Origin: Thioclava pacifica DSM 10166
GTDB taxonomy: Bacteria > Pseudomonadota > Alphaproteobacteria > Rhodobacterales > Rhodobacteraceae
Assembly (NCBI RefSeq): GCF_000714535.1
Contig: NZ_AUND01000039.1
Coordinates: forward strand, 1 to 64,000
Direction of reading: 5' to 3'
Length of the DNA stretch: 64,000 nucleotides
In this document: positions 43,938 to 54,904 of the stretch, piece after piece
Layout: each line of letters starts with the position of its first letter
Position numbering within the stretch: the first letter of the stretch is position 1
Translations under genes and position numbers: made by a program
The notes under the pieces: generated by a model
Database searches by the model: none
Seen by the model: the letters and a program-made list of their open reading frames with translations, nothing else
Told to the model about the DNA's origin: nothing

Positions 43938-46154
43938 ATGCCCGATCTTCTGATTGAACTGTTCTCCGAAGAGATCCCGGCGCGGATGCAGCCCAAGGCG
44001 CGCGCCGATCTGCAGAAACTCATCACCGATGGCGTGGTCGAGGCGGGGCTGACCTATGCCTCCGCCGGGGCGTTCTCGACCCCGCGCCGCCTGACGCTGA
44101 CCATCGAGGGGCTGACCGCGAACTCGCCCACCCTGCGCGAAGAGCGCAAGGGCCCGCGCACCGACGCGCCCGAAAAGGCGATCGAGGGCTTCCTGCGCTC
44201 GACCGGGCTGACGATGGACCAGCTGGAGGCGCGCGACGACAAGAAGGGCCAGGTCTATTTCGCGGTGATCGAAAAGCCCGGCCGCCCCGCCACCGAGATC
44301 GTGGCCGAGGTGCTGGAGAAAACGATCCGCAATTTCCCCTGGCCGAAGTCGATGCGCTGGGGCGCGGGCTCGCTGCGCTGGGTCCGCCCGCTGCATTCGA
44401 TCCTCGCGATCCTCTCCGACGAGGCAGGCGCCACCGTGGTCCCGCTCGACATCGACGGCATCACCGCGGGCGACACCACGCGCGGCCACCGTTTCATGGC
44501 CCCCGACACGATCCAGGTCGGCGGGTTCGAGAGCTATACCAAGCAGCTCAAAGCCGCCAAGGTCATGCTCGACCCGGCCGAGCGCGAAGCCGCGATCTGG
44601 CACGATGCCGAGCAGATGGCCTTCGCCAAGGGCTGGGAAGTGGTGCCGGACAAGGGCCTTCTGGCCGAGGTCGCGGGGCTCGTCGAATGGCCCGTCACGC
44701 TGATGGGCGAGATTGACGCTCAATTCCTCGAGCTGCCGCCCGAGGTGCTGCAGACCTCGATGAAAGAGCATCAGAAATTCTTCTCGGTGAAGAACCCCAA
44801 GACCGGCCGGATCGAGGGCTTCGTGACCGTCGCCAACCGCGAGACCGCCGATCACGGCGCGACCATCCTCGCGGGCAACCAGAAGGTGCTCTCGGCGCGT
44901 CTGTCCGACGCCAAGTTCTTCTGGGAGAACGACCTGCGCACCGTGGCCGCCCACGGGCTTGAAGGCATGGGCGCGGGGCTCGACGCGGTGACCTTCCACA
45001 ACAAGCTCGGGAGCCAAGGCGACCGCATCCGCCGCATCGAGGCGCTGGCGCGCGAAATCGCGCCGCTGGTCGGTGCCTCGCCTGATCTCGCCGCCGAAGC
45101 CGCCCGCGTCGCCAAATCCGACCTGCGCTCGGAAATGGTCTATGAATTCCCCGAACTGCAAGGCGTGATGGGCCGCTACTACGCGCAAAAGGCAGGGTTG
45201 ACCGACGCCGTCGCCGATGCCTGCCGCGACCACTACGCGCCGCTGGGGCCCTCCGATGATGTGCCCTCCGAGCCCGTCTCGGTCGCCGTCGCGCTCGCCG
45301 ACAAGATCGACACGCTGACCGGCTTCTGGGCGATCGACGAGAAGCCCACGGGGAGCAAGGACCCGTTTGCGCTGCGGAGGGCGGCGCTGGGGGTGATCCG
45401 GTTGGTTCGTGAAAACGACGTGCGAATGGGCCTCGAACGCTTCATCGCCCCTTGGTTCGAGCGCGAATTGTTTGCCACTCGTTCATATCCGTCCGGCAAC
45501 GGGATCGTCGAGAAACCGCAGCCCCTGAGGCTCACCCAGTTCTTGACTAAGACCGGTGAGGGCGAAAACGAAGACGGCTCATACTATGAAGACTTTGATA
45601 TTCACTGGGCCCAAATTGATGTTACGGTCGCCGACCTCCTCTCCTTCTTCCACGACCGCCTCAAGGTCCACCTGCGTGACGCGGGCATCCGCCATGACGT
45701 GATCGACGCCGTGCTCGCCATGCCGGGCTCGGACGATCTCACCCTCGTCGTCAAACGCGCCGAGGCGCTGAGCGAGACGCTGAAAACCGACGATGGCGAG
45801 AACTTGATCCAGGGCTTCAAGCGCGCGAACAACATCCTCACCCAAGCCGAGGAAAAGGACGGGGTCGAATACAGTTTCGGTGCGGACGTGAAATTCGCCG
45901 AGACCGAGGAGGAAAAAGCCCTCTTCGCCGCCCTCGACGCCGCCGAAGCGAAAATTGCCCCAGCAATGGCAGCGGAAGACTTCGCCGCCGCCATGTCCGC
46001 GATGGCGAGCCTGCGCGCCCCGATCGACGCCTTCTTCGAGGCCGTGCAGATCAATGCCGAGGCCGAGGTGATCCGCCGCAACCGCCTCAACCTGCTCTCG
46101 CGCATCCGCCAAATCTGCCTCGATGTGGCCGATCTCACCAAGATCGAGGGCTGA
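43938..46154 (+). CDS. glyS: Glycyl-tRNA synthetase beta subunit
   Basis: A 738-residue subunit that binds tRNA and supports the alpha subunit. The start at 43938 follows GGAGAAGTGAG and gives the family N-terminus MPDLLIELFSEEIPARM. The HD-like part (about 370-430) and C-terminal helical anticodon-binding region are present. It is longer than the E. coli protein (about 690). Codons for residues ~505-565 form a patch of low GC (about 47% over 45541-45630, counted by hand) that may mark an inserted segment. Confidence 0.95.
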   Translation: MPDLLIELFSEEIPARMQPKARADLQKLITDGVVEAGLTYASAGAFSTPRRLTLTIEGLTANSPTLREERKGPRTDAPEKAIEGFLRSTGLTMDQLEARDDKKGQVYFAVIEKPGRPATEIVAEVLEKTIRNFPWPKSMRWGAGSLRWVRPLHSILAILSDEAGATVVPLDIDGITAGDTTRGHRFMAPDTIQVGGFESYTKQLKAAKVMLDPAEREAAIWHDAEQMAFAKGWEVVPDKGLLAEVAGLVEWPVTLMGEIDAQFLELPPEVLQTSMKEHQKFFSVKNPKTGRIEGFVTVANRETADHGATILAGNQKVLSARLSDAKFFWENDLRTVAAHGLEGMGAGLDAVTFHNKLGSQGDRIRRIEALAREIAPLVGASPDLAAEAARVAKSDLRSEMVYEFPELQGVMGRYYAQKAGLTDAVADACRDHYAPLGPSDDVPSEPVSVAVALADKIDTLTGFWAIDEKPTGSKDPFALRRAALGVIRLVRENDVRMGLERFIAPWFERELFATRSYPSGNGIVEKPQPLRLTQFLTKTGEGENEDGSYYEDFDIHWAQIDVTVADLLSFFHDRLKVHLRDAGIRHDVIDAVLAMPGSDDLTLVVKRAEALSETLKTDDGENLIQGFKRANNILTQAEEKDGVEYSFGADVKFAETEEEKALFAALDAAEAKIAPAMAAEDFAAAMSAMASLRAPIDAFFEAVQINAEAEVIRRNRLNLLSRIRQICLDVADLTKIEG

Positions 46155-46157
46155 TCC

Positions 46158-46179
46158 TTCCAACTGCTTGAAATATCCC
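46158..46179. repeat. Dispersed 22-bp intergenic repeat, copy B
   Basis: TTCCAACTGCTTGAAATATC followed by CC matches the reverse complement of 10985-11006 at 21 of 22 bases. It begins 4 bases after the glyS stop and is followed by an 8-bp GC hairpin (CCGGCCCC / GGGGCCGG, 46195-46219). Confidence 0.6.
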
Positions 46180-46318
46180 CGCCGGAGGCATCCACCGGCC
46201 CCGATTGTCCCGGGGCCGGGACGTCGCGCGGCGGTGACGCGGGGTTAATTGGCGAAATGACACACTTGCGGGGGCGAGGAATCAGCCTATTCTGCCACGG
46301 TGGAGAAGGCGCGCTGCA

Positions 46319-48859
46319 ATGCAGAAACCCGTTGAAATTGCTGATTTTGTGACCCTGACGCCCACCGCTGAGGTGGATAAGGCGCGTCATGGATGGCGCG
46401 CGAAATGCCTCCAGCGGCTGATCCGGCTGGAGCTGCCAGTGCCCAAGACCGTCGCCTTGCCTGCCGATACGGTGCGCGCGATCGCCGCCGGGCAGGTCTT
46501 CAACGCCCAGGCGCTGGCCGAAATCTTCGGCCCCGAGATGCTCGTCTCCGTGCGTCCCAGCCCCGAAAAACCCGAATGGGGCGGGCCGGGCACCGTGCTC
46601 AACGTGGGCATGAATGACGATATGCATGCGGTGCTCTCGAACACGCATGGATCGGAAGCCGCTGACGCGCTCTATCTGCGCTTCGTGCAACTCTATTCGA
46701 TCCATGTCGCGCGCCTCGACCCGGACATGTTCCAGCAGGAGCCGGGACCGGGATCGCTCGAAGCCGCACTTGATGCCTACGAGGAAGAGACCGACGAGAG
46801 GTTCCCGCAATCGGGGGCGCGGCAACTGGCCGAGGTGCTGCGCTCGATGGCGCGCGCCTGGGAGGGCACGACCGCGCGTCTGCTGCGTCAGGCCAAGGGC
46901 GCGCCGCCCGATGCGGTGCTCGGGCTTCTCGTGCAGGAAATGGCCCTCGGGATCGGGCCGGGGCTGTCGGGCTCGGGAACGATCCAGTTTGTCGATGGCG
47001 TAACCGGTGGGCCGCAGATCACCGGACGCTTCCGCGGCCAGAGCCAAGGCCGCAAGGACGCGGTCGAAACGCTCTACCTGACGCGCGATCCGCGTGGAGC
47101 CTCGCTTGAGGAGGTGGATGGGCAAGTCTTTGATACGCTGAAGGAATTCGGTGCGCGCTGTCGGATGAAGCTGCGCGAGGAAATGCAGATCGAGTTCACC
47201 ATCGAAAGCGGCGAGGTGCATGTGATCGACGCCGTGCGTGTGCCACGCTCGTCGCGCGCCGCCGTGCGCATTGCGGTGGCGCTGGCGCAGGATGAGGTGA
47301 TCTCGCGCGAGGATGCGCTCCTGCGGGTCGAACCGCGCGCCATCACCGAACTTCTGCACTATCAGGTCGACCCGCGCGCGCCGCGCGACGTGCTGGCGCG
47401 CGGGATCGCCGCCTCTCCCGGGGCGGCCACCGGCAAGATCGTCTTCTCGGCGGCTGCAGCTCAGGCTTCGGCCGCGCGCGACGAGCCCTGCATCCTCGTG
47501 CGCCGCGAAACCTCGCCCGAGGACATTCGGGGCATGCACGCCGCGGTGGCCGTTCTGACCGAGCGTGGTGGCATGACCAGCCACGCCGCGGTGATCGCAC
47601 GCGGGCTCGGCCTGCCCTGCATCGTGGGCGCGGAGATCGAAATCAACGGTCGGGAGCGCCATTTCCGCGGCCCCAAGGGCCGGATCTTCCGTGAGGGCGA
47701 CACGATCACCCTCGATGGCACCAATGGCGAGGTGCTGGTCGGCGCGGCCGAGATGCTCGAACCGGCGCTTGATGACGGGTTCCGCACGCTGCTGCACTGG
47801 GCCGATCTGGTGCGCGATATCGGCGTGCGCGCCAATGCCGACACGCCCGATGACGCGCGCACGGCCCTGATGTTCGAAGCCGACGGGATCGGGCTTGCGC
47901 GCACCGAGCACATGTTCTTCGACGAGGATCGCCTGACGGTGATGCGCGAGATGATCTTCGCGGACAGCCCCGAGGACCGGCGCACCGCGCTCGACCGGCT
48001 GCTGCCGATGCAGCGCACCGACTTCCTGATGCTGTTTGAGTTGATGAAGGGCGAACCGGTCTGCATCCGTCTCTTCGACCCGCCGCTGCACGAATTCCTG
48101 CCGCATGACCGCGAGGGGATGCGCGAGCTGGCCGAGGCGCTCGACCGGCCGCTTTCCGAAGTGACGCGCCGGGTCGAGGCGCTGTCCGAATACAACCCCA
48201 TGCTGGGGATGCGCGGCGTGCGCCTGGGCGTCACCGTGCCCGAAATCTATGACATGCAGGCGCGCGCGATCTTCGAGGCGACCGTCGAGGCGATCCGCCG
48301 CGGCGCTGAAGTGGTGCCCGAGATCATGATCCCGCTCGTCTCGGCCTCGCGCGAGGTCGAGATCGTGAAGACCCGGATCGACGCGGTGGCTGCGGCCGTA
48401 CGCACCGAGACCAAGCAGGATTTCACCTATCGCCTCGGGGTGATGGTCGAGACGCCCCGCGCGGCGCTGCGCGCGGGCGAGATCGCCGAGCACGCGGCCT
48501 TCCTGTCCTTCGGTACGAACGACCTCACGCAGATGACCTACGGGCTCTCGCGCGACGATGCGGGCCGTTTCATGTCCACCTACGTGAATCAGCAGGTCTA
48601 TAGCGAAGACCCGTTCCACATCCTCGATGTCGAAGGGGTGGGGGAACTTTTGCTGATCGGCGCCGGGCGTGGACGGGGCGCACGCCCCGATATCACGATC
48701 TCGGTCTGCGGCGAGCATGGCGGAAACCCCGAATCAATCGCCTTTTGCCGGGCCGCGGGCTTCGATTATGTCTCCTGTTCGCCCTTCCGGGTGCCCGTGG
48801 CGCGTCTTGCGGCGGCACATTTCGCACTTCTCGCTCCGCGCGGGCGCTCGGTGCCGTAA
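46319..48859 (+). CDS. PPDK-like PEP-utilising protein with degenerate ATP-grasp domain
   Basis: An 846-residue relative of pyruvate phosphate dikinase. The swivelling phosphohistidine domain is intact (GGMTSHAAVIARG, H422), as is the PEP/pyruvate barrel (ARTEHMFF, IRLFDPPLHEFLP, MLGMRGVRLG, SFGTNDLTQMTYG, CGEHGG with C797). The N-terminal ATP-grasp part keeps VSVRP and GTVLNVGMND but has lost the KG-loop, the glycine-rich SGARASMPG block, the FTRNPSTG block and the LQTR end (here VIDAV). It may no longer use ATP. It follows glyS after a 164-base gap. Confidence 0.88.
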   Translation: MQKPVEIADFVTLTPTAEVDKARHGWRAKCLQRLIRLELPVPKTVALPADTVRAIAAGQVFNAQALAEIFGPEMLVSVRPSPEKPEWGGPGTVLNVGMNDDMHAVLSNTHGSEAADALYLRFVQLYSIHVARLDPDMFQQEPGPGSLEAALDAYEEETDERFPQSGARQLAEVLRSMARAWEGTTARLLRQAKGAPPDAVLGLLVQEMALGIGPGLSGSGTIQFVDGVTGGPQITGRFRGQSQGRKDAVETLYLTRDPRGASLEEVDGQVFDTLKEFGARCRMKLREEMQIEFTIESGEVHVIDAVRVPRSSRAAVRIAVALAQDEVISREDALLRVEPRAITELLHYQVDPRAPRDVLARGIAASPGAATGKIVFSAAAAQASAARDEPCILVRRETSPEDIRGMHAAVAVLTERGGMTSHAAVIARGLGLPCIVGAEIEINGRERHFRGPKGRIFREGDTITLDGTNGEVLVGAAEMLEPALDDGFRTLLHWADLVRDIGVRANADTPDDARTALMFEADGIGLARTEHMFFDEDRLTVMREMIFADSPEDRRTALDRLLPMQRTDFLMLFELMKGEPVCIRLFDPPLHEFLPHDREGMRELAEALDRPLSEVTRRVEALSEYNPMLGMRGVRLGVTVPEIYDMQARAIFEATVEAIRRGAEVVPEIMIPLVSASREVEIVKTRIDAVAAAVRTETKQDFTYRLGVMVETPRAALRAGEIAEHAAFLSFGTNDLTQMTYGLSRDDAGRFMSTYVNQQVYSEDPFHILDVEGVGELLLIGAGRGRGARPDITISVCGEHGGNPESIAFCRAAGFDYVSCSPFRVPVARLAAAHFALLAPRGRSVP

Positions 48860-49113
48860 AGGTAAGTTCACTCCGGCGAGAAATCGCGCATTTTTCCCAA
48901 ATACCGTTGGCAAATCGCGTCTGCGCGCGGTATCCGATTCGAGAGGGATATAGCACGCGAACTTCCGTGCATTTGAGCAGGATTCCGCCGCAACTTTAAT
49001 CGAGGTTGCGCGATCTTGTGGCATTTTCTGGACAGATTGGCTCCCGTCGGGTAAGGGAGCGCGGTCGCGGCTCAATGGGGGGGCGCGGCGATTGTCCTTA
49101 TCGGAAGAAAACC
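48860..49113. other. Intergenic region, 254 bases
   Basis: This is the leader of the SleB-type hydrolase gene. It includes a relatively AT-rich stretch around 48880-49020, where promoters are likely. I see no convincing ORF or named motif in it. A ribosome-binding site-like GGAAGAAA lies just before 49114. Confidence 0.5.
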
Positions 49114-49803
49114 ATGTCAGTGCTGAAAAGCTGGACGGGGGGCGCGATCGTCCTCCTGGCCCTGGCCGGAGGCTTGCGTGCCGAAGTAACGGTAAGCCAG
49201 TCGAACGACCCCGGAGAGGTCGCCGAACAGGGTCTGATGTCGGTTCTGTGGCAGGAGCGCTCCGCGATGAGCGCGATCGACAAGCGTCGGGTGACCGCGC
49301 TTACCATGGCACCCGCCCGGTCCAAGAACGTTGCGAGTCAAAAGAACCTGCCGCCGGTCCTCTCGGCCGAGTGGCTGTCCAAACAGCCCGCTGCCAACGG
49401 CGGCGACCAGTTCCAATGCCTGTCGCAGGCTCTCTACTTCGAGGCCCGCGGCGAGAGCGTGAAAGGTCAGCAGGCTGTGGCCGAGGTTATCCTCAACCGT
49501 GTCGATGATCCCCGCTTCCCGGGTTCGATCTGCGGGGTGGTGCATCAGTCGAACCGTCGTGGGTGCCAGTTCAGCTGGTATTGCGACGGCAAGCCTGACC
49601 GGGTCCGCAACCCGGCCGCCTACGCCGAAGTGGCGAAAGTCGCGCGCGCGATGATCGACGGTGCGCCGCGTTCGCTCACCGAAGGGGCGACCTATTTCCA
49701 CACCCGCGCGGTCTATCCGAGTTGGTCGCGTCGCTTCGACAAGACCGCCGCGATCGGCCATCACATCTTCTACGCCGATCCGATCCGTACCGCCGAGAAC
49801 TGA
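49114..49803 (+). CDS. Cell wall hydrolase, SleB family
   Basis: A 229-residue exported enzyme. The start at 49114 opens a signal peptide (1-24, ending LRA); the upstream in-frame extension is rejected. The SleB/hydrolase-2 domain spans about 120-225: ALYFEARGESVKGQQAVAEV, ILNRVDDPRFPGSICGVVHQ and CQFSWYCDGK, with the catalytic Glu in FEARGES. SleB-like enzymes are lytic transglycosylases or amidases acting on peptidoglycan. Confidence 0.92.
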   Translation: MSVLKSWTGGAIVLLALAGGLRAEVTVSQSNDPGEVAEQGLMSVLWQERSAMSAIDKRRVTALTMAPARSKNVASQKNLPPVLSAEWLSKQPAANGGDQFQCLSQALYFEARGESVKGQQAVAEVILNRVDDPRFPGSICGVVHQSNRRGCQFSWYCDGKPDRVRNPAAYAEVAKVARAMIDGAPRSLTEGATYFHTRAVYPSWSRRFDKTAAIGHHIFYADPIRTAEN

Positions 49804-49920
49804 GCGGGCGAGAACTGATCGGGCGGTCGTCGCGACCGGGCGATGAAATGACGCTTGAGGGTGGGCTTCGGTCCGCCCTTTTTCTATGCTCGACATGATC
49901 GCACAAATCCCGAGGCGCGC

Positions 49921-50841
49921 ATGAGTTCCGACATTTCGCTGGCTTTCTCGCATCCCGAAGCGCGGGCCGAGGCCTCCGCGCCTGCCGATCCGCGCGACCG
50001 GATCAGCTTGCGCGACCATATCGTCGAGGCCGATATTGGCGCCTTCCAGCAAGAGCGCGGCCACACCCAGCGCCTGCAATTCAACGTGGTCGTCGAGGTC
50101 CGTCCGGTCACCGAGCCGCTGGAGGACGATGTCGACCGGATCCTCAGCTATGACCGGATCACCGAGGCGATCGCGGCCGAGCTGGCTGAGGAGCGCGTGA
50201 ACCTCCTCGAAACGCTCGCCGCCAAGGTGGCCGAACGCATCCTCGCCGCACCCCAGGCGATGCGCGTTTTCGTCCGTATCGAGAAGCTCGATCGCGGCCC
50301 CGGCGCGCTTGGCGTGGAAATCGTGCGCTCGCGCGCCTCCGTGCCGGTGAAAAACGTCGATGCGAGCGGCAAGGAAGAAAGTCTCCACCCGGTCGTGGCT
50401 TACCTCTCGAACGCGGCTATCGACGCGCCTGATCTCTCGGCCCGGCTCGATGCGCTGCAAGGCGCAGGCCATCCGGTGATCCTCGCCGTGGGCCTGCCCG
50501 ATGGTGCGATCCCCGAGAGCGGCCAGAACCCCACTCAGCGCCGTATCGACCTGCTGGCGATCGAGCAGAACGCCTGGCGGCTCGCCGCGCGCGACAATCG
50601 CTGCGTCGTCGTCGCCACCCGGACCGAGATCGATTGGGCGATGCGCAACGGTCAGATGGTCGTCTGGGCGCCCTCCAAGATCGTGCTCGACGCCACCGAC
50701 GGGCCGAAAAGCCCTGCACGCAACGCGGTGGCGCTGGCGCTGTGGCTGGCCGAGCAGATGGCCGCGACACGGCTGGAACTTCACGGGGATGTTTCAGCCC
50801 CGGCAGGAAGCCGCGTGCCGATCGAGACGCATCCGCTCTGA
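49921..50841 (+). CDS. folB: Dihydroneopterin aldolase with a C-terminal extra domain
   Basis: A 306-residue protein, more than twice the usual FolB length (about 120). The N-terminal part (about 28-145) is FolB: ISLRDHIVEADIGAFQQERG, the central QRLQFNVVVEV, and NLLETLAAKVAERIL. It makes 6-hydroxymethyl-dihydropterin for folate. The remaining ~160 residues (with GHPVILAVGLPDGAIPES and NGQMVVWAPSKIVLDATDG) are unfamiliar. folP follows directly, which supports the folate role. Confidence 0.88.
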   Translation: MSSDISLAFSHPEARAEASAPADPRDRISLRDHIVEADIGAFQQERGHTQRLQFNVVVEVRPVTEPLEDDVDRILSYDRITEAIAAELAEERVNLLETLAAKVAERILAAPQAMRVFVRIEKLDRGPGALGVEIVRSRASVPVKNVDASGKEESLHPVVAYLSNAAIDAPDLSARLDALQGAGHPVILAVGLPDGAIPESGQNPTQRRIDLLAIEQNAWRLAARDNRCVVVATRTEIDWAMRNGQMVVWAPSKIVLDATDGPKSPARNAVALALWLAEQMAATRLELHGDVSAPAGSRVPIETHPL

Positions 50842-50881
50842 GCGTCTTGAAAAGCCCGGCACAATCGGGTGAATGGGGCGC

Positions 50882-51901
50882 ATGGAGAAGATCTATTACC
50901 GCCCGCTTTTGCGGACCGATGCCGCCCGCCCCGAAACCGCGCTGACGCTTGCGGGGGGCTGGTGCTGGTTCGACGAGGTCGAACTCATCCGCCGCGATGC
51001 CGAACCCGAGATCGTGCCCGCAGCACATCTGCCCGAAGAGATGGTCGAACGGCTGTGCAGCCCGCGTGCCCCGCTCGCCGGGCTCACCATGGACGCGCCG
51101 CGCATCATGGGCATTCTCAACGTCACGCCTGACAGCTTCTCCGATGGTGGGCGCTTCGACGTCGAAGAGGCCGCGATCGAGCGCGCCTTCGCCCTGCGCC
51201 AGATGGGCGCCGACATTCTCGATATCGGCGGCGAGTCGACGCGGCCCGGCGCGACGGAGGTCGACGAGGACGAAGAGATTGCCCGCACCGCCCCCGTGAT
51301 CGCCGCGCTGCGCGATTCCGATTTCGACGCGCCGATCTCGATCGACACCCGCAAGTCGCTGGTGGCCGATCAGGCGCTCGAAGCCGGGGCCGCAATGCTC
51401 AACGATGTCTCCGCGATGGAGTTCGATCCGGCAATGGTCGAGGTCGCCCAAATCTCCGGCGCGCCGATCTGTCTGATGCACGCGCAAGGCCTGCCCGAGA
51501 CTATGCAGGACGACCCGCGCTACACGGATGTCCTGCTCGACGTCTATGACTACCTCGAGGACCGCATCGCGCTGGCCGAGGATTACGGCATCGCGCGCGA
51601 GGCGATCATCGCCGATCCCGGCATCGGTTTCGGCAAAACCGTTCAGCACAACCTTGCCCTGATCCGCGGCCTGAGCCTCTTTCACGGGCTCGGCTGCCCG
51701 CTTCTGCTGGGTGTCTCGCGCAAGCGCTTCATCGGCACGGTGGGCGGCGCGGAAGACACCGATTCCCGCATGCCCGGCACGCTTGCCGTGACGCTGGCGG
51801 GGCTCGATCAGGGCGTTCAGATTCACCGTGTCCACGACGTCGCCGAGATCGCCCAAGGCATCCGGCTCTGGGACGCGATCACGAGAGGGTTCGAGGAATG
51901 A
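50882..51901 (+). CDS. folP: Dihydropteroate synthase
   Basis: A 339-residue TIM-barrel enzyme joining the pterin to p-aminobenzoate. The signatures are [29 protein letters not shown] and GVSRKRFIG. About 70 residues precede the core, longer than in the E. coli enzyme. The start at 50882 is chosen; an ATG 9 bases upstream is possible. Its stop overlaps the glmM start (ATGA). Confidence 0.95.
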   Translation: MEKIYYRPLLRTDAARPETALTLAGGWCWFDEVELIRRDAEPEIVPAAHLPEEMVERLCSPRAPLAGLTMDAPRIMGILNVTPDSFSDGGRFDVEEAAIERAFALRQMGADILDIGGESTRPGATEVDEDEEIARTAPVIAALRDSDFDAPISIDTRKSLVADQALEAGAAMLNDVSAMEFDPAMVEVAQISGAPICLMHAQGLPETMQDDPRYTDVLLDVYDYLEDRIALAEDYGIAREAIIADPGIGFGKTVQHNLALIRGLSLFHGLGCPLLLGVSRKRFIGTVGGAEDTDSRMPGTLAVTLAGLDQGVQIHRVHDVAEIAQGIRLWDAITRGFEE

Positions 51902-53241
51902 GCAGAAAGCTTTTCGGCACCGATGGCGTGCGCGGCGAGGCCAACTCCGGCAATATGACCGCCGAGATGGCGCTGCGTCTGGGCGCCGCCGCCGGTCGCT
52001 ATTTCCGCCAGGACGACTCGCGCGGCCACCGCGTGGTGATCGGCAAGGATACGCGCCTCTCGGGCTACATGTTCGAGAACGCGCTGACGGCTGGCCTGAC
52101 CTCGACAGGCATGAACGTGCTGCTGCTCGGCCCGGTGCCGACGCCTGCGGTGGGCTACCTGACCCGCTCGATGCGCGCGGATCTGGGCATCATGATCTCG
52201 GCCAGCCACAACCCGGCCAAGGATAACGGCATCAAGTTCTTCGGCCCCGACGGGTTCAAGCTGTCGGATGAGGCCGAGGCCGAGATCGAGGCGCTGCTGG
52301 ACACCGAGATCCGCCTTGCCAAGCCCGAGAATATCGGCCGGGCCAAGCGGATCGACGATGGTCTGGGCCGCTATGTCGAATATGCCAAGACCACCTTCCC
52401 GAAGCTGCACAAGCCCGATCTGAAAGTCGTGGTCGATTGCGCGAATGGCGCGGCCTATCGCGCAGCCCCCGATGTGCTGTGGGAACTGGGCTTCGACGTG
52501 ATCCCGGTCGGCGTCTCGCCGGACGGGCGTAACATCAACCTCAATTGCGGCTCGACCCATACCCAGACCTGTGCCGAAGCCGTGGTCGCTCATGGCGCAG
52601 ATCTCGGGATCTCGCTCGATGGCGATGCGGACCGGGTGATGATCATCGACGAGACCGGCCATGTCGCCGACGGCGATCAGATCATGGCGCTCTTCGCGAA
52701 ACGCTGGGCGGAGTCAGGGCAGCTCGCAGGTGGCGCGTTGGTTGCGACCGTGATGTCCAATCTCGGCCTCGAACGTTTCCTGCAAGCCGAGGGGCTGCGG
52801 CTCGAGCGCACCGCCGTCGGCGACCGCTACGTGGTCGAGCGGATGCGCGCGGGGGGCTTCAACCTCGGCGGCGAGCAATCGGGCCATATCGTGATGACCG
52901 ATTACGCCACGACCGGTGATGGGCTGATGGCGGGTCTGCAATTCCTCGCCGCGATGGTGGAGACCGGAAGCCGTGCCTCCGAATTGGTGCGCCAATTCGA
53001 AACTGTGCCGCAAATGTTGAAAAACGTAAGGTATCAGTCTGGGCAAGAGCCTCTCAGTGACCAAAATGTTGAAAATCTGATAGCTGCAACCGAGGCAAAG
53101 CTTGCCGGGCAAGGGCGTTTGCTGATCCGGAAATCGGGCACCGAGCCGCTGATCCGTGTGATGGCGGAATGCGAGGACGAGGCGCTTCTGCTCGAGGCTG
53201 TCGACGGGATCGTCGCTGCGGTCGAGGCTGCCACCGCGTAA
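51898..53241 (+). CDS. glmM: Phosphoglucosamine mutase
   Basis: A 447-residue enzyme converting glucosamine-6-phosphate to glucosamine-1-phosphate for UDP-GlcNAc synthesis. It has [11 protein letters not shown], the phosphoserine loop [12 protein letters not shown] (S103), the metal loop DGDADRVM and the C-terminal [12 protein letters not shown] phosphate-binding loop. It is coupled to folP, an order common in bacteria. A local low-GC patch (about 45% over 53001-53100) falls near the 3' end. Confidence 0.97.
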   Translation: MSRKLFGTDGVRGEANSGNMTAEMALRLGAAAGRYFRQDDSRGHRVVIGKDTRLSGYMFENALTAGLTSTGMNVLLLGPVPTPAVGYLTRSMRADLGIMISASHNPAKDNGIKFFGPDGFKLSDEAEAEIEALLDTEIRLAKPENIGRAKRIDDGLGRYVEYAKTTFPKLHKPDLKVVVDCANGAAYRAAPDVLWELGFDVIPVGVSPDGRNINLNCGSTHTQTCAEAVVAHGADLGISLDGDADRVMIIDETGHVADGDQIMALFAKRWAESGQLAGGALVATVMSNLGLERFLQAEGLRLERTAVGDRYVVERMRAGGFNLGGEQSGHIVMTDYATTGDGLMAGLQFLAAMVETGSRASELVRQFETVPQMLKNVRYQSGQEPLSDQNVENLIAATEAKLAGQGRLLIRKSGTEPLIRVMAECEDEALLLEAVDGIVAAVEAATA

Positions 53242-53262
53242 GGGGCGCGCCGCCCCCTTCAT
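53242..53262 (+). terminator. Possible weak terminator after glmM
   Basis: A 6-bp stem GGGGCG / CGCCCC with a 3-base loop directly follows the glmM stop. Only CTTC follows, so termination is uncertain. Confidence 0.35.
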
Positions 53263-53285
53263 CGCTTGCCTTGCTTGTCGCGCGA

Positions 53286-53675
53286 TTAGCCGCCGATGAG
53301 GCGCAGCCCCAGCCAGATCAGGATCACGGCCTCGAACACCGTCCAGAGCAACCCGACGATCCGCCAACCTTTCGGGCCAGCGGTGCGCGCCACGCTGCGA
53401 AACAGGCCAACCAACACGGCGATCCGGTAGATCCCGGCAAGAATTGCCGTGCCGCCGAATAGCGGGCCGAGATGGCCGGGCGAGGCCATGGCGGTAAAGA
53501 GCGCGATCAGCACCAGCGCCGGCACCACCACCATCGCGGGCCCGTAATTGCCGACCCAGAACGTATCGCCCGGGGCCAGCCGACCCGCGAAGAGGTCACC
53601 GAACCAGCGCGGGGTGAAGAATTTCGCGCGCTCCGCCTGAATCGCGTCGAACTCGCTTTGCGGCATGTCGTGCAT
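53286..53675 (-). CDS. Small membrane protein
   Basis: A 129-residue protein with a soluble N-terminus (RAKFFTPRWFGDLFAGRLAPG) and three hydrophobic segments (about 47-65, 70-90 and 105-125). The start at 53675 is chosen because the longer form would run into the ilvC terminator. I do not recognise a family. It is convergent with glmM. Confidence 0.6.
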   Translation of the reverse strand: MHDMPQSEFDAIQAERAKFFTPRWFGDLFAGRLAPGDTFWVGNYGPAMVVVPALVLIALFTAMASPGHLGPLFGGTAILAGIYRIAVLVGLFRSVARTAGPKGWRIVGLLWTVFEAVILIWLGLRLIGG

Positions 53676-53705
53676 GGGGCCTCCGATCCTTCGCGGGAGA
53701 GTGAC

Positions 53706-53734
53706 AAGAAAAGGGGCGCCCCGCAAGGCGCCCC
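53706..53734 (-). terminator. Rho-independent terminator of ilvC
   Basis: On the minus strand the stem GGGGCGCC / GGCGCCCC with a 6-base loop is followed by TTTTCTT. It starts 23 bases after the ilvC stop. Confidence 0.85.
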
Positions 53735-53756
53735 CCGTGATGCATCTGGTCGCAGA

Positions 53757-54902
<1,146 letters not shown>

Positions 54903-54904
54903 TC

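Noticed and set aside
45602-48718. 1038-codon minus-strand open frame opposite glyS and the PPDK-like gene
   Set aside because: It covers two well-supported genes on the other strand and arises from GC-rich codon bias.
53242-53256. Copy of the GGGGGCGCTGCCCCC palindrome after glmM
   Set aside because: The sequence is similar in composition but does not match the palindrome at 10947-10961 beyond the G/C runs.
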